Assembly (NCBI GenBank): GCA_031283405.1
Contig: JAITBX010000236.1
Span: forward strand, 1-19,161
Reading direction: 5' to 3'
From: Burkholderiales bacterium
GTDB lineage: Bacteria; Pseudomonadota; Gammaproteobacteria; Burkholderiales; Casimicrobiaceae
Length of the DNA stretch: 19,161 nt
Shown: positions 1-6,500 of the stretch, one piece after another
How the letters are laid out: each line of letters starts with the position of its first letter
How positions within the stretch are numbered: the stretch's first letter is position 1
The notes under the pieces: generated by a model
Databases searched by the model: none
What the model was told of the DNA's origin: nothing
What the model saw: the letters and a program-made list of their open reading frames with translations, nothing else
Program-made: the position numbers and the translations under genes

Positions 1-1
1 G

Positions 2-253
2 GATCCCAGCAGTATCATTCATACCGATGGCTGGCGCGGTTACGATGGTCTTGTGGACATCGGCTTGAACAAGCACTTTCGGGTCAACCACGGCAACAAC
101 GAATTTGTCCGAGGCTCTAGGCACGTTAACGGTATTGAATCGTTTTCACACTCTGAATGTCTGGAAATTGTTCAACGCCTTCCTGGTCTTATTTCGAGGA
201 AGGCTTGTTCACAAACACGATCTTGCGGATACGGCTGTTGCCCGAATCCGTAA
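2..253 (+). pseudogene. IS1595/ISXO2-like transposase, 3' remnant
   Basis: Frame 2 is open from the window edge and reads HTDGWRGYDGL, then FRVNHGNNEFV, then HVNGIESF. This is the typical C-terminal core of ISXO2-like (IS1595 family) DDE transposases, with the Asp of HTD, the conserved Asn-His and the final Glu of GIESF visible. After GIESF the expected WSF.KRRL..FNG.. tail is not in this frame. Fragments resembling K-(L)FNGLP can be recovered only by shifting frame near 160-180, so the 3' end looks decayed. The frame runs on to a stop at 251-253, inside the 3' end of the opposite-strand NHL gene. The 5' part lies outside the window. The family call is from memory of the conserved motif; the terminal inverted repeat was not identified. 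Confidence 0.7.
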
Positions 254-1184
254 CGTAGAGGTTACCCGCTGCATCTGTCGTGATGCCGGAAGGGTAAGAA
301 AAACGGGCGGCGCTTCCGGGGCCATCGGCATAACCGCTGTGCCCCCGGCCTTTTCCTCCTGCCAGCAGACTGACCCTCCCGTCCGGCGTGACCTTGCGGA
401 TACAGTAGTTAAACATATCCACGACATAGAGGTTGCCCGCCGCATCTACCGCGATGCCGCTAGGCAAAGCGAACTTTGCAGCGGAACCCAAGCCATCGGC
501 ATAGTCTCTAGCCTCAGTTCCTGCCAGCGTACTGACTTCTCCTTTTGGCGTGATTTTGCGGATGCGGTCATTTGCCTTATCTGTCACATAAAGGTTGCCC
601 GCCGCGTCTATCGTGATGCCGGCGGGTTGATGAAATCGTGCGGTACGCCCTAAACCGTCGGCAAAGCCGTGATAGCCGTTTCCGGCAAGGGTGCTGACCT
701 GCCCTTTCGGGGTCACCTTGCGAATGCTGCTCGCGCCCTCATCAGCCACATAGAGGTTGCCTGCCTTGTCAATCGTGATGCCAGAAGGCCAACTAAACTG
801 AGCGGAGGAGCCAAAGCCGTCTGCAAAGCCCTTCTCTCCCCCGGCTAAGGTACTGACCTCCCCCTTCAGTGTGATCTTGCGGATGCGATTGTTGAGAGAG
901 TCCACTACATAGAGGTTGCCTGACACATCAATCGCAATACCCTCAGGTCGATCAAACCGGGCGGCGCTTCCGGTACCGTCGGCAAAGCCGCGCTCGCCGC
1001 TTCCGGCCAGGGTGCTGACATCTCCTTGCGGCGTGATTTTGCGGATGCGGTGATTCCGGCTATCCGCCACATAGAGGTTGCCCGCGGCATCCACGGCGAT
1101 GCCGGAAGGAGAATAAAACTGCGCGGTGCCTGCGGCGCCATCGGCATAGCCAGCCTTGCCGCTTCCGGCAACGGTACTGACCAT
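189..1184 (-). CDS. NHL-repeat six-bladed beta-propeller protein
   Basis: From the first in-frame ATG this gives 331 residues made almost wholly of six NHL repeats of about 50 residues. Each has the pattern P-[SAE]-G-I-[AT]-x-D-x-x-G-N-L-Y-V-x-D, then x-I-R-K-[IV], a turn and V-S-T-L-A-G-x-x-x-x-x-[FY]-A-D-G. Six repeats make a closed six-bladed propeller, usually a binding scaffold for proteins, glycans or other ligands rather than an enzyme; the ligand cannot be inferred. The true start is probably further upstream: the same frame extends to 1292 and encodes a hydrophobic stretch ending in a lipobox (see 1185-1296), so the mature product is likely a periplasm-facing lipoprotein. It lies 30 bp downstream of the sensor kinase on the same strand and may share its transcript. 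Its stop at 189-191 overlaps the transposase remnant. Confidence 0.85.
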   Translation of the reverse strand: MVSTVAGSGKAGYADGAAGTAQFYSPSGIAVDAAGNLYVADSRNHRIRKITPQGDVSTLAGSGERGFADGTGSAARFDRPEGIAIDVSGNLYVVDSLNNRIRKITLKGEVSTLAGGEKGFADGFGSSAQFSWPSGITIDKAGNLYVADEGASSIRKVTPKGQVSTLAGNGYHGFADGLGRTARFHQPAGITIDAAGNLYVTDKANDRIRKITPKGEVSTLAGTEARDYADGLGSAAKFALPSGIAVDAAGNLYVVDMFNYCIRKVTPDGRVSLLAGGKGRGHSGYADGPGSAARFSYPSGITTDAAGNLYVTDSGNSRIRKIVFVNKPSSK

Positions 1185-1296
1185 GACCGTTTCGCCTTCG
1201 TTCGGCGCGGCAAGGTCAGTCGCGTTGCATCCTGCGACGAGGACAAGAGCAAGGGTTACGACGAAGAAAGGAGAAAAGTGAAAATTGTTTTTTCAT
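1185..1296 (-). other. Out-of-frame lipoprotein signal peptide of the NHL gene
   Basis: Upstream of the first in-frame ATG, the NHL frame stays open to 1292 and encodes PFFVVTLALVLVAGCNA, a hydrophobic core followed by a lipobox (LVAG-Cys). This frame contains no ATG, GTG or TTG start. An ATG followed by six A lies at 1296-1288, but it reads one frame off and stops after 26 codons. Removing one A from the run (1288-1293) would give MKNNFHFSPFFVVTLAL joined to the lipobox, an ideal type II signal peptide. The lesion is therefore a single-base indel in a homopolymer: a sequencing error, a recent mutation, or slippage-based on/off switching. No good Shine-Dalgarno precedes the ATG. Confidence 0.65.
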
Positions 1297-1326
1297 GAGG
1301 ATGAGAGAGGGAGGGTTGGAGTCCCT

Positions 1327-3096
1327 TTACTTTTCACTTCCTGATGTCTGACTCGGCGCTTCGTTCAGCGTCACCGTCACCACGGCACCGAGCGCATCGT
1401 CGCGCTGTGAAAGGCGCGCGCTGCCGCCGTGAAACTCGGCGATCAAGCGAACGATGTAAAGCCCCAAACCGAGATGCGGCGTTTCGCTGCGTTTGCCCGG
1501 ACGAACGGAAACCATCGGCTCGAAGAGCGAAGCGTTGTCGCCTTCGGGCGGCAATGGGCCTTCGTTGACGACGCGCAGCACGACGCTTTTATCGTTCGCG
1601 TTTTTGTCAGTCTGCAAACTGATGTCGATCGCGGTGTCGGGCGTCGCAAATTCATGCGCGTTGGCCACCAGTTTGTCGAGCATTTGCACGATCAAATCGG
1701 GCGCAACGAAACGGCGACACGACTCATCGGGAGCGCGCAATGAAAAGCGGCGGTCGGGATACGCCAGCGTGTAACCTTCGACGCTGCTTTTGAGCAAGGC
1801 GCAAAGATCAACCTCGGCACGTTCGGCGTCAACGATGCTTTGATCGAGGCGCGAGGCTTCACTCATTCGTGCCAAAATGTGCGACAGCCGCGTTAACCCG
1901 CTCTGCGCGCGTTCGAGATAAGTGCGGCGCTCATTTTCAGACAGCGGTTCGCGCAGATTTTCGAGCGAGCTGCGAACGACGGCGATCGGCGTGCGCAGTT
2001 CGTGCGACAAGCGGCTGGCGATTTGTTCGCGATAGACGGCGGCTTCTTCGAGACGTCCCAGCACTTCCGAAAAGCTGCGCGACAAGTCGCCGATTTCATC
2101 GCTCGCCTCGGCGCTGGCGGCAATGGCATGCACGCGACCGCGCGCATCGACGGCGTGTTCGATTTCGTTGCGCAAGCGACGAATGCGTGCCGACAAGCGC
2201 GAGGCGTAAGCGATCAGCACGGCGGCGATCAGCAACACCGCCGCGAACAACAAGGAAAACAAGCGCTCGAATGCCTGATTGCGCGCGGCGAGAATGCCGT
2301 TGGTGGTTTCTTCGACGATGACGGCGCCGATGACGCGATCACCGCTCCAGATCGGCGTGGTGGCGACGGAAACGGTAGCGGCTTTATCGGTGGTCGGGCG
2401 TTGACCGAACATCGGAATGCCGGCGAGCGTGCCTTCGACTTCGCGCGCCGATGCCAACGCTTGCGCTTCCGGTTCATCAACAAAATCTTCGGTCGGTTGC
2501 TCGGTCAAATGCGCGTAAAGCGGGTCGATCAAATTCACGCGCAACCACGGCCACGGATCGCTCCATGTAAAGGGTTGCATTGGCCGCTCGTCGATCATCC
2601 GGTGCAACAAACCCATTCGCGTCAGCACATGCAAATCGCGGTCGATCACCCACAGCCGCACATTGGCGGGAACCAGCGGCGTCAACGCGGTTTCGAGTTG
2701 CTGTCGCAATTCTTCCGGCAACGGCGGCGCCGGTTTTTTTGACGACGGCGGCAACGATAGCGGAGTGACGACCAGCGGTTGCGTCGGCAGACGCGGCGGC
2801 GTATCCGACGCGCTCGGCGGCGCGTCCGAAAAATCGGTAGCGTCGGCGTCGCGTTGCGCTTGCGGCAACGAGACGGAACTGACGGCGCGAAAAACATCGG
2901 GGCGCTCGTACAACGCCGTCGCGACAGCCTTCGCAGTAACGCGCAAGGTTCGCTCTTGCCCGCTCTTGAGAAAGAAATCGACTTCGCGCAGATATTCGTA
3001 ACCGAGCCACGGCAACACCAGCAGCACTGTCAACGTCAGCAACAGTTGCGAACGGATGCCGAAACTCAAGCGGCGATGCAGAGAAAAGGGCTTCAT
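1327..3096 (-). CDS. Membrane sensor histidine kinase (PdsS-like)
   Basis: 589 residues. Order: a short cytoplasmic N-terminus; membrane span about 17-37 containing LLVLPWLGYEYL; a periplasmic sensor region about 40-275 with a Pro/Ser-rich linker (about 92-128); a second span about 278-298; a HAMP linker about 299-355; a HisKA dimerisation domain with H-box SHELRTP (phospho-acceptor His365); and a HATPase_c domain with N-box Asn479 and G-box GLGLY (543-547). It autophosphorylates on His and passes the phosphate to the regulator encoded just upstream, with which it overlaps by 4 bp (ATGA), implying translational coupling. The first span with LPWLGY, the ASRLS.RIRRLR linker and the H-box region resemble the 'proteobacterial dedicated sortase system' kinase family as I remember it. 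It is shorter than that family's usual length and no sortase gene is in the window. The signal sensed is unknown. Confidence 0.85.
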   Translation of the reverse strand: MKPFSLHRRLSFGIRSQLLLTLTVLLVLPWLGYEYLREVDFFLKSGQERTLRVTAKAVATALYERPDVFRAVSSVSLPQAQRDADATDFSDAPPSASDTPPRLPTQPLVVTPLSLPPSSKKPAPPLPEELRQQLETALTPLVPANVRLWVIDRDLHVLTRMGLLHRMIDERPMQPFTWSDPWPWLRVNLIDPLYAHLTEQPTEDFVDEPEAQALASAREVEGTLAGIPMFGQRPTTDKAATVSVATTPIWSGDRVIGAVIVEETTNGILAARNQAFERLFSLLFAAVLLIAAVLIAYASRLSARIRRLRNEIEHAVDARGRVHAIAASAEASDEIGDLSRSFSEVLGRLEEAAVYREQIASRLSHELRTPIAVVRSSLENLREPLSENERRTYLERAQSGLTRLSHILARMSEASRLDQSIVDAERAEVDLCALLKSSVEGYTLAYPDRRFSLRAPDESCRRFVAPDLIVQMLDKLVANAHEFATPDTAIDISLQTDKNANDKSVVLRVVNEGPLPPEGDNASLFEPMVSVRPGKRSETPHLGLGLYIVRLIAEFHGGSARLSQRDDALGAVVTVTLNEAPSQTSGSEK

Positions 3097-3791
3097 GTTT
3101 CTTGCGGGTTCCAGCGATAGCCCATGCCATAGACGGTGACGATGTGATCGAACGACGGATCGATCGCGGCGAATTTGCGGCGGATGCGTTTGATGTGCGA
3201 CGTGATCGTCGCTTCATCGACGTAAATGCGCGCGTCTTTCATCAGGCTTTCGCGATCTTTGACGTGACCGGGATGGCGCGCCAGCGTATGCACCATCCAA
3301 AACTCGGTGACGGTGAGCGGTACCGGCGAGTCTTGCCAGTGCGCCGACAAGCGCGGCAGATCGAGACGCAGCACGCCGCGCACCAGCATGTCGTCGGCCT
3401 CCGGCGGCGACGACGCCAAATCGCTGCGCCGAAACAGTGTGGCAATGCGAGCGGTCAGATGCGGCAGACTCACGTCTTTGGTGACGTAATCGTCGGCGCC
3501 CATGCGCAAGCCGGCGACGATGTCGAAATCGCTGTCGCGCGCCGAAAGAAAAATGATCGGCAAACGTTCCGAGCGTGCTCGCAGCTCGCGGCACAGCGTA
3601 AAGCCGCCGTCAACTTCGTCGCCCAGACTGATGTCGATCAGCGCCAGATCGGGCAGGCGCGCGGCGAAGGCGGCAAGCGCGTCGGCGCGGTTGCCGTAAG
3701 TGGATACTTTGTAGCCCTGACGGCGCAACGCTTCGGCGCAGTTGTCGCGCAGCGCGGGTTCGTCTTCGATCAGGGCGATGTGGCGGCTCAT
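3093..3791 (-). CDS. OmpR-type response regulator (PdsR-like)
   Basis: 232 residues. Receiver domain about 1-120 with the acidic pocket E9-D10, phospho-acceptor Asp53 (LIDIS), Ser83 and Lys105 (YVTKD). The C-terminal winged-helix domain is about 135-230, with LTVTEFWMVHTLA, TITSHIKRIRRKF and the closing YGMGYRW. A DNA-binding transcription regulator phosphorylated by the adjacent kinase. I chose the ATG at 3791 because GGAG sits about 6 nt upstream; a TTG four codons earlier is possible but lacks support. The sequence closely resembles the response regulator of the proteobacterial dedicated sortase system (the TVTEFWMVH and DEATITSHIKRIRRKF blocks), a family match from memory. It heads a regulator-kinase-NHL protein cluster and is divergent from two mini-genes starting at 3989, which are candidate targets. 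A plausible -10 lies at 3824-3829. Confidence 0.88.
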   Translation of the reverse strand: MSRHIALIEDEPALRDNCAEALRRQGYKVSTYGNRADALAAFAARLPDLALIDISLGDEVDGGFTLCRELRARSERLPIIFLSARDSDFDIVAGLRMGADDYVTKDVSLPHLTARIATLFRRSDLASSPPEADDMLVRGVLRLDLPRLSAHWQDSPVPLTVTEFWMVHTLARHPGHVKDRESLMKDARIYVDEATITSHIKRIRRKFAAIDPSFDHIVTVYGMGYRWNPQET

Positions 3792-3823
3792 GGCGTTCTC
3801 CAAAACAATGAGGCAATGGCTGC

Positions 3824-3829
3824 ACTATA
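3824..3829 (-). promoter_or_regulatory. Probable -10 box of the regulator-kinase operon
   Basis: On the minus strand this hexamer reads TATAGT (5 of 6 to consensus), 32 nt before the regulator ATG at 3791. No good -35 is seen at 17 or 18 bp, so it could be an activator-dependent, perhaps autoregulated, promoter. Inference from sequence only. Confidence 0.4.
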
Positions 3830-3988
3830 GCCCAAGCGGCGGGGAACGAAAACCGCCCGAACGGGATTTTCGATCATTGTCACCAGTTTGCCATGATTCA
3901 TCAGCGTTTTGGCAGCAAGCGCAGCCGAAACGGTCAGGGTTGGCAGGTGTAATGGCCTCATTGAACAACCGCCTCTCAGGAGAAACTC

Positions 3989-4165
3989 ATGTCAACCGCT
4001 ATCCCTCACGCTTCGCCTTCTTCTTCCGAACCTTTCACGGCAATGAACCGGAACAGCGCGCGCGACCTTCTGCATTTTGCCGGCGCGGCGCTGATGGCCG
4101 GACTGGTTTCCAGCTTGGCGCTGATGGCGGCGATTTTGATTCTTGCCGTCGCCGCATCCTCTTGA
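3989..4165 (+). CDS. Small single-span membrane protein
   Basis: 58 residues with a very good Shine-Dalgarno (CAGGAGA, about 6 nt before the ATG). The first ~30 residues are polar and Ser/Pro-rich; the rest is one hydrophobic helix (LLHFAGAALMAGLVSSLALM, then AAILILAVAA) running nearly to the C-terminus, so the product should be a bitopic inner-membrane miniprotein. No family recognised. It starts 197 bp from the divergently transcribed response regulator, so the intervening region may hold shared control elements; a TGTAAT hexamer at 3948-3953 could be its -10. The next small gene follows 29 bp downstream. The strong ribosome binding site and the clean hydrophobic helix are the main reasons to accept it. 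Confidence 0.6.
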   Translation: MSTAIPHASPSSSEPFTAMNRNSARDLLHFAGAALMAGLVSSLALMAAILILAVAASS

Positions 4166-4194
4166 ACAAATCCCTTTCAGAAACGGAAAACAAA

Positions 4195-4413
4195 ATGGAC
4201 AGATACCTCATGAGCGCCGACGATATTTATCTGGCGATGCTGCATCAGGAAGAAGAGCGCGGCATGTCGGCCGCCGTGGCGAAAGCGGCGCGAGTGGCGG
4301 AGAAGTGGCTGGTGACAAGAAGCGATTCGTTGAGCGCGCGGGCGCGGGAAATGCTGCAAGCGCGTTCGATCGGAGAGATGACCCGCACAAGTGCGAGGTT
4401 CGATCATGAATGA
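4195..4413 (+). CDS. Small hypothetical helical protein
   Basis: 72 residues from the ATG at 4195. The product is charged and predicted mostly helical (MSADDIYLAMLHQEEERG, then VAKAARVAEKWLV, then SARAREMLQARSIGEM), with no membrane segment, no Cys and no motif I recognise. It is the second gene of a small plus-strand pair, 29 bp after the miniature membrane protein, with a modest GGAAA 5-6 nt before the start. The frame is open far upstream (to 3742), but that part is antisense to the regulator's 5' end and overlaps the membrane protein, so the short version is preferred. Function unknown. A partner role with the preceding membrane protein, or with the divergent two-component system, is conjecture from position. 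Confidence 0.5.
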   Translation: MDRYLMSADDIYLAMLHQEEERGMSAAVAKAARVAEKWLVTRSDSLSARAREMLQARSIGEMTRTSARFDHE

Positions 4414-4537
4414 GTGGCTGCTGCTTCCCGCCGAATACATATCTGTTTCTTCCGGTCTGTCAGCAAGAAAGAGAGAGGAGGGCCTCGGCAAAGCGCGGGG
4501 CAAACGATGGGCCGGATTTTTTTCGGGAAGGCGCGCG

Positions 4538-4549
4538 GGCTGGTAAAAT
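4538..4549 (+). promoter_or_regulatory. Probable extended -10 promoter of panD
   Basis: TGGTAAAAT (4541-4549) fits an extended -10 element (TGn plus TAAAAT, 5 of 6), which does not need a good -35; none is visible 17-18 bp upstream. Transcription would start near 4556 and give a leader of about 20 nt before panD. Confidence 0.45.
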
Positions 4550-4576
4550 CCCTGTTTCGCACAGAAAGACCGCCTT

Positions 4577-4933
4577 ATGATTCGCAGCATGATGAAGTCC
4601 AAAATTCACGGCGCGCGGGTGACCGACGCCAATCTGAATTATCTGGGAAGTATCACGATTGACCGCCACTTGATGGAGCTGGCGGATATTCTGCCGCATG
4701 AAAAAGTTCAGGTCGTCAACAAAAACAACGGCGCGCGATTTGAAACCTATGTGATTTCGGGCGAAGCGCATTCGGGCGTCTTGTGTTTGAACGGTGCAGC
4801 GGCGCGGCTCGTTCATGTCGGCGATGAGATCATCGTGATTTCTTACGCGGACATGACGACGGACGAAGCGACTTCTTATCAGCCGCGCGTGATTTTTGTG
4901 GACGCGGGGAACAAGCCGGTCAAGAAAGCGTAG
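4577..4933 (+). CDS. panD: Aspartate 1-decarboxylase
   Basis: 118 residues aligning along the full length of PanD, which converts L-aspartate to beta-alanine for pantothenate and coenzyme A synthesis in the cytosol. The proenzyme is self-cleaved between Gly24 and Ser25 (YLGS here) to make the pyruvoyl cofactor. Lys9, Arg54 and Tyr58, in the usual active-site positions, are all present, as is the NGAAARLVHVGD segment. The N-terminus MIRSMMKSKIHGARVT matches the standard start. It appears to be a single-gene transcript with its own extended -10 promoter; other pan genes are not in the window. It ends with TAG, which shows that amber is used as a normal stop in this genome. Confidence 0.96.
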   Translation: MIRSMMKSKIHGARVTDANLNYLGSITIDRHLMELADILPHEKVQVVNKNNGARFETYVISGEAHSGVLCLNGAAARLVHVGDEIIVISYADMTTDEATSYQPRVIFVDAGNKPVKKA

Positions 4934-4994
4934 GGGGCAAAGGAGCAAAGCGACGTGTCCGCCGAATGAACTGCCGTGCTGAAAAGGATTTGAC

Positions 4995-5530
4995 ATGAAT
5001 TGGGATGGTTTGACCAAAGGGATTATTGCCGCGACAAGAGCAGCGTTTTCCGATTTGCTGGCGCAGCACAAGGAAGAACATTTTTACGCTTTTGCGCTGT
5101 ACACGGACAGTGATTGCTGGAGGGTTGTGCCTGCCGCCAATTCCATTGAAAAATATAATGAAAAAATATCAAACAATGGCGAGGGCGATGCAAGCGAGCA
5201 GAACTTCTACAAATGGTATAGCGGCGAGTGGGCTTATGAGGCTTGGGGCGGCGACAGGTTTAACGGTATTTGTGGAAAACTAAGCGCAGCTTGTACAGGG
5301 TTGGAAGAAGAATTTTATGCGTTCAAGGAGCATGTTCATTTATGCATGAACGATGCTCTGCTGTCTTTGGACAAAGCGGGTTTTTGGGGAGCATCGAGAA
5401 GCGGATTGTGCTTTTCGTGACCATATCAGACGACGATGAGGCGGAGTCCATGGAAAATCACTCCGCAAAAATATTGAACCCGCCGGAAGTCTACGAAAAG
5501 TTTCTCAAAAGATACGATGCGCGTTCCTAA
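4995..5530 (+). pseudogene. DUF4303-like protein gene, frameshifted
   Basis: The first frame (4995-5420, AGGA Shine-Dalgarno) encodes 141 residues with FYAFALYTDSDCWRVVPAAN, YKWYSGEWAYEAWG, and ALLSLDKAGFWG before running out of frame. The second frame from about 5386 continues with KRIVLFVTISDDDEAE, ENHSAKILNPPEVY and FLKRY to the stop at 5528-5530. Together they give about 178 residues resembling DUF4303 proteins, a family of unknown function often linked to toxin-immunity-like small proteins. One extra base in the T5/G4 tract at 5381-5389 would fuse the halves, so this is a +/-1 indel, either real or a base-calling error. The stop of the fused frame overlaps the convergent thioredoxin gene's stop. 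The family name is from memory. Confidence 0.7.
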
Positions 5531-5937
5531 ATCAAAACCGCGCGGCACAGCGCTTGCAACGCAAGCGGCGGCGTCAACGGCGGCGACGGCGCGGCGTCGA
5601 ATTTTTGCAGCAGACGGGTGATGTTTTCGCGCTTCGCTTTGACGACGCCGAAATGGATGAGATCATCGCCGCGAAAGACGGCCAGTGTCGGGAAGTCGTC
5701 GAGATCAAGCGCGCCGATGAAACGCTCATCGTCTTCGATGTCGAGGTAGGCAAACAATGCTTCGGGGTGTTGCTGCGCCAGCGCGCGGTACTCCGGCTTG
5801 AAATCGCGGCAAACCGCGCACCATTCGGCGCACAGGCAGATAACGAGCAGTGGCTGCTTTAACAATCGGCGACGCTGTTGCAGCGCTTGCCAGTGTTGCG
5901 CGAAGTAAACCGTCGTCTGTTCTGACAAATCGCTCAC
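5527..5937 (-). CDS. Thioredoxin-like protein
   Basis: 136 residues with a thioredoxin fold. Active site AEWCAVCRDF has Cys40 and Cys43 in a WCxxC arrangement, followed by the cis-proline motif DDFPTLAVF (Pro83). There is no signal peptide or membrane span, so it is probably a cytosolic thiol-disulfide reductase. The CAVC dipeptide between the cysteines differs from the CGPC of classical thioredoxin, so its redox potential and partners may differ. It overlaps the upstream hydrolase gene by 4 bp (ATGA) and is the last gene of purK > hydrolase > thioredoxin. It ends with TAG, sharing two bases with the stop of the convergent DUF4303-like gene, so neither gene has 3' spacing for a separate terminator. 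Confidence 0.88.
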   Translation of the reverse strand: MSDLSEQTTVYFAQHWQALQQRRRLLKQPLLVICLCAEWCAVCRDFKPEYRALAQQHPEALFAYLDIEDDERFIGALDLDDFPTLAVFRGDDLIHFGVVKAKRENITRLLQKFDAAPSPPLTPPLALQALCRAVLI

Positions 5938-6470
5938 GGCGTTTTTTTATTGACGATGCGGATGTGACACATCTTCATGACGCACAGGGCGGCGCGGTGA
6001 TCTTCGTCCGTCACTCCGGCGGTGCAGGCGGCATCGACGACGATAGGCGTTTCCGGCACATGCGCTTTGATGAGCAGCGCGTTCGAGACGACGCAGATGG
6101 AAGAAACCAAACCGATCAATTCGATTTCGTCGTAATTTTTCTGACGAAGGTATTGCGCCAATTCCAGACTGCCGAAGCAGCCCTTGTTGAAGATCAAACA
6201 CGAAGAAAGATCAATTGTCGAGGCGATAGCGTCGGCGAGTTGCCAGCCCGATGTATCTTCGATGCAGTGCGGCACGGGAAGATGCCGACCTTCCTGCGTT
6301 TGCAGATAATCCTGATGATGGGTGTCTCGCGTAAAAATAACGGCGCTGCCGCTTTGCCGATGCGCCTTTATTTTTTCGACGACTTTGGGCACGATGGCTT
6401 GCGCTTGCGGCGAGCCCAGCGCGCCGTCGATGAAATCCTTCTGCATGTCGATAACGATCAGCGCTTTCAT
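5934..6470 (-). CDS. Nicotinamidase-like cysteine hydrolase
   Basis: 178 residues of the isochorismatase/nicotinamidase superfamily. The catalytic triad is Asp8 (VIDMQKDF), Lys96 (NKGCFGS) and Cys126 (SSICVVSNA). Asp49, His51 (TRDTHHQDY) and His68 are placed like the metal ligands of nicotinamidases, and the VSSICVV-type cis-peptide motif is present. The likely reaction is hydrolysis of nicotinamide to nicotinate for NAD salvage, but relatives act on other amides, so the substrate is inferred. I chose the ATG at 6470 (MKALIVIDMQ), preceded by AGAGGGACG; the frame stays open to 6497 without better support. It sits 30 bp after purK and overlaps the thioredoxin gene by 4 bp, so it is cotranscribed with both. 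Confidence 0.85.
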   Translation of the reverse strand: MKALIVIDMQKDFIDGALGSPQAQAIVPKVVEKIKAHRQSGSAVIFTRDTHHQDYLQTQEGRHLPVPHCIEDTSGWQLADAIASTIDLSSCLIFNKGCFGSLELAQYLRQKNYDEIELIGLVSSICVVSNALLIKAHVPETPIVVDAACTAGVTDEDHRAALCVMKMCHIRIVNKKTP

Positions 6471-6500
6471 GGTCGCTCGTCCCTCTGTTAAACGCATTCG

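Noticed and set aside
189..1184. The regular ~150-bp DNA periodicity as a satellite or mobile repeat
   Set aside because: It is explained by the six NHL protein repeats; the copies diverge at the DNA level as expected for old internal duplication.
3853..3870. Small CCCG-AA-CGGG hairpin with a short T stretch as a terminator
   Set aside because: The 4-bp stem is too weak, and no plus-strand gene lies upstream to be terminated.
4406..4546. A 46-codon frame starting inside the end of the 72-residue gene (ATGAATGA overlap)
   Set aside because: Basic C-terminus without features, it covers the probable panD promoter, and there is no independent support.
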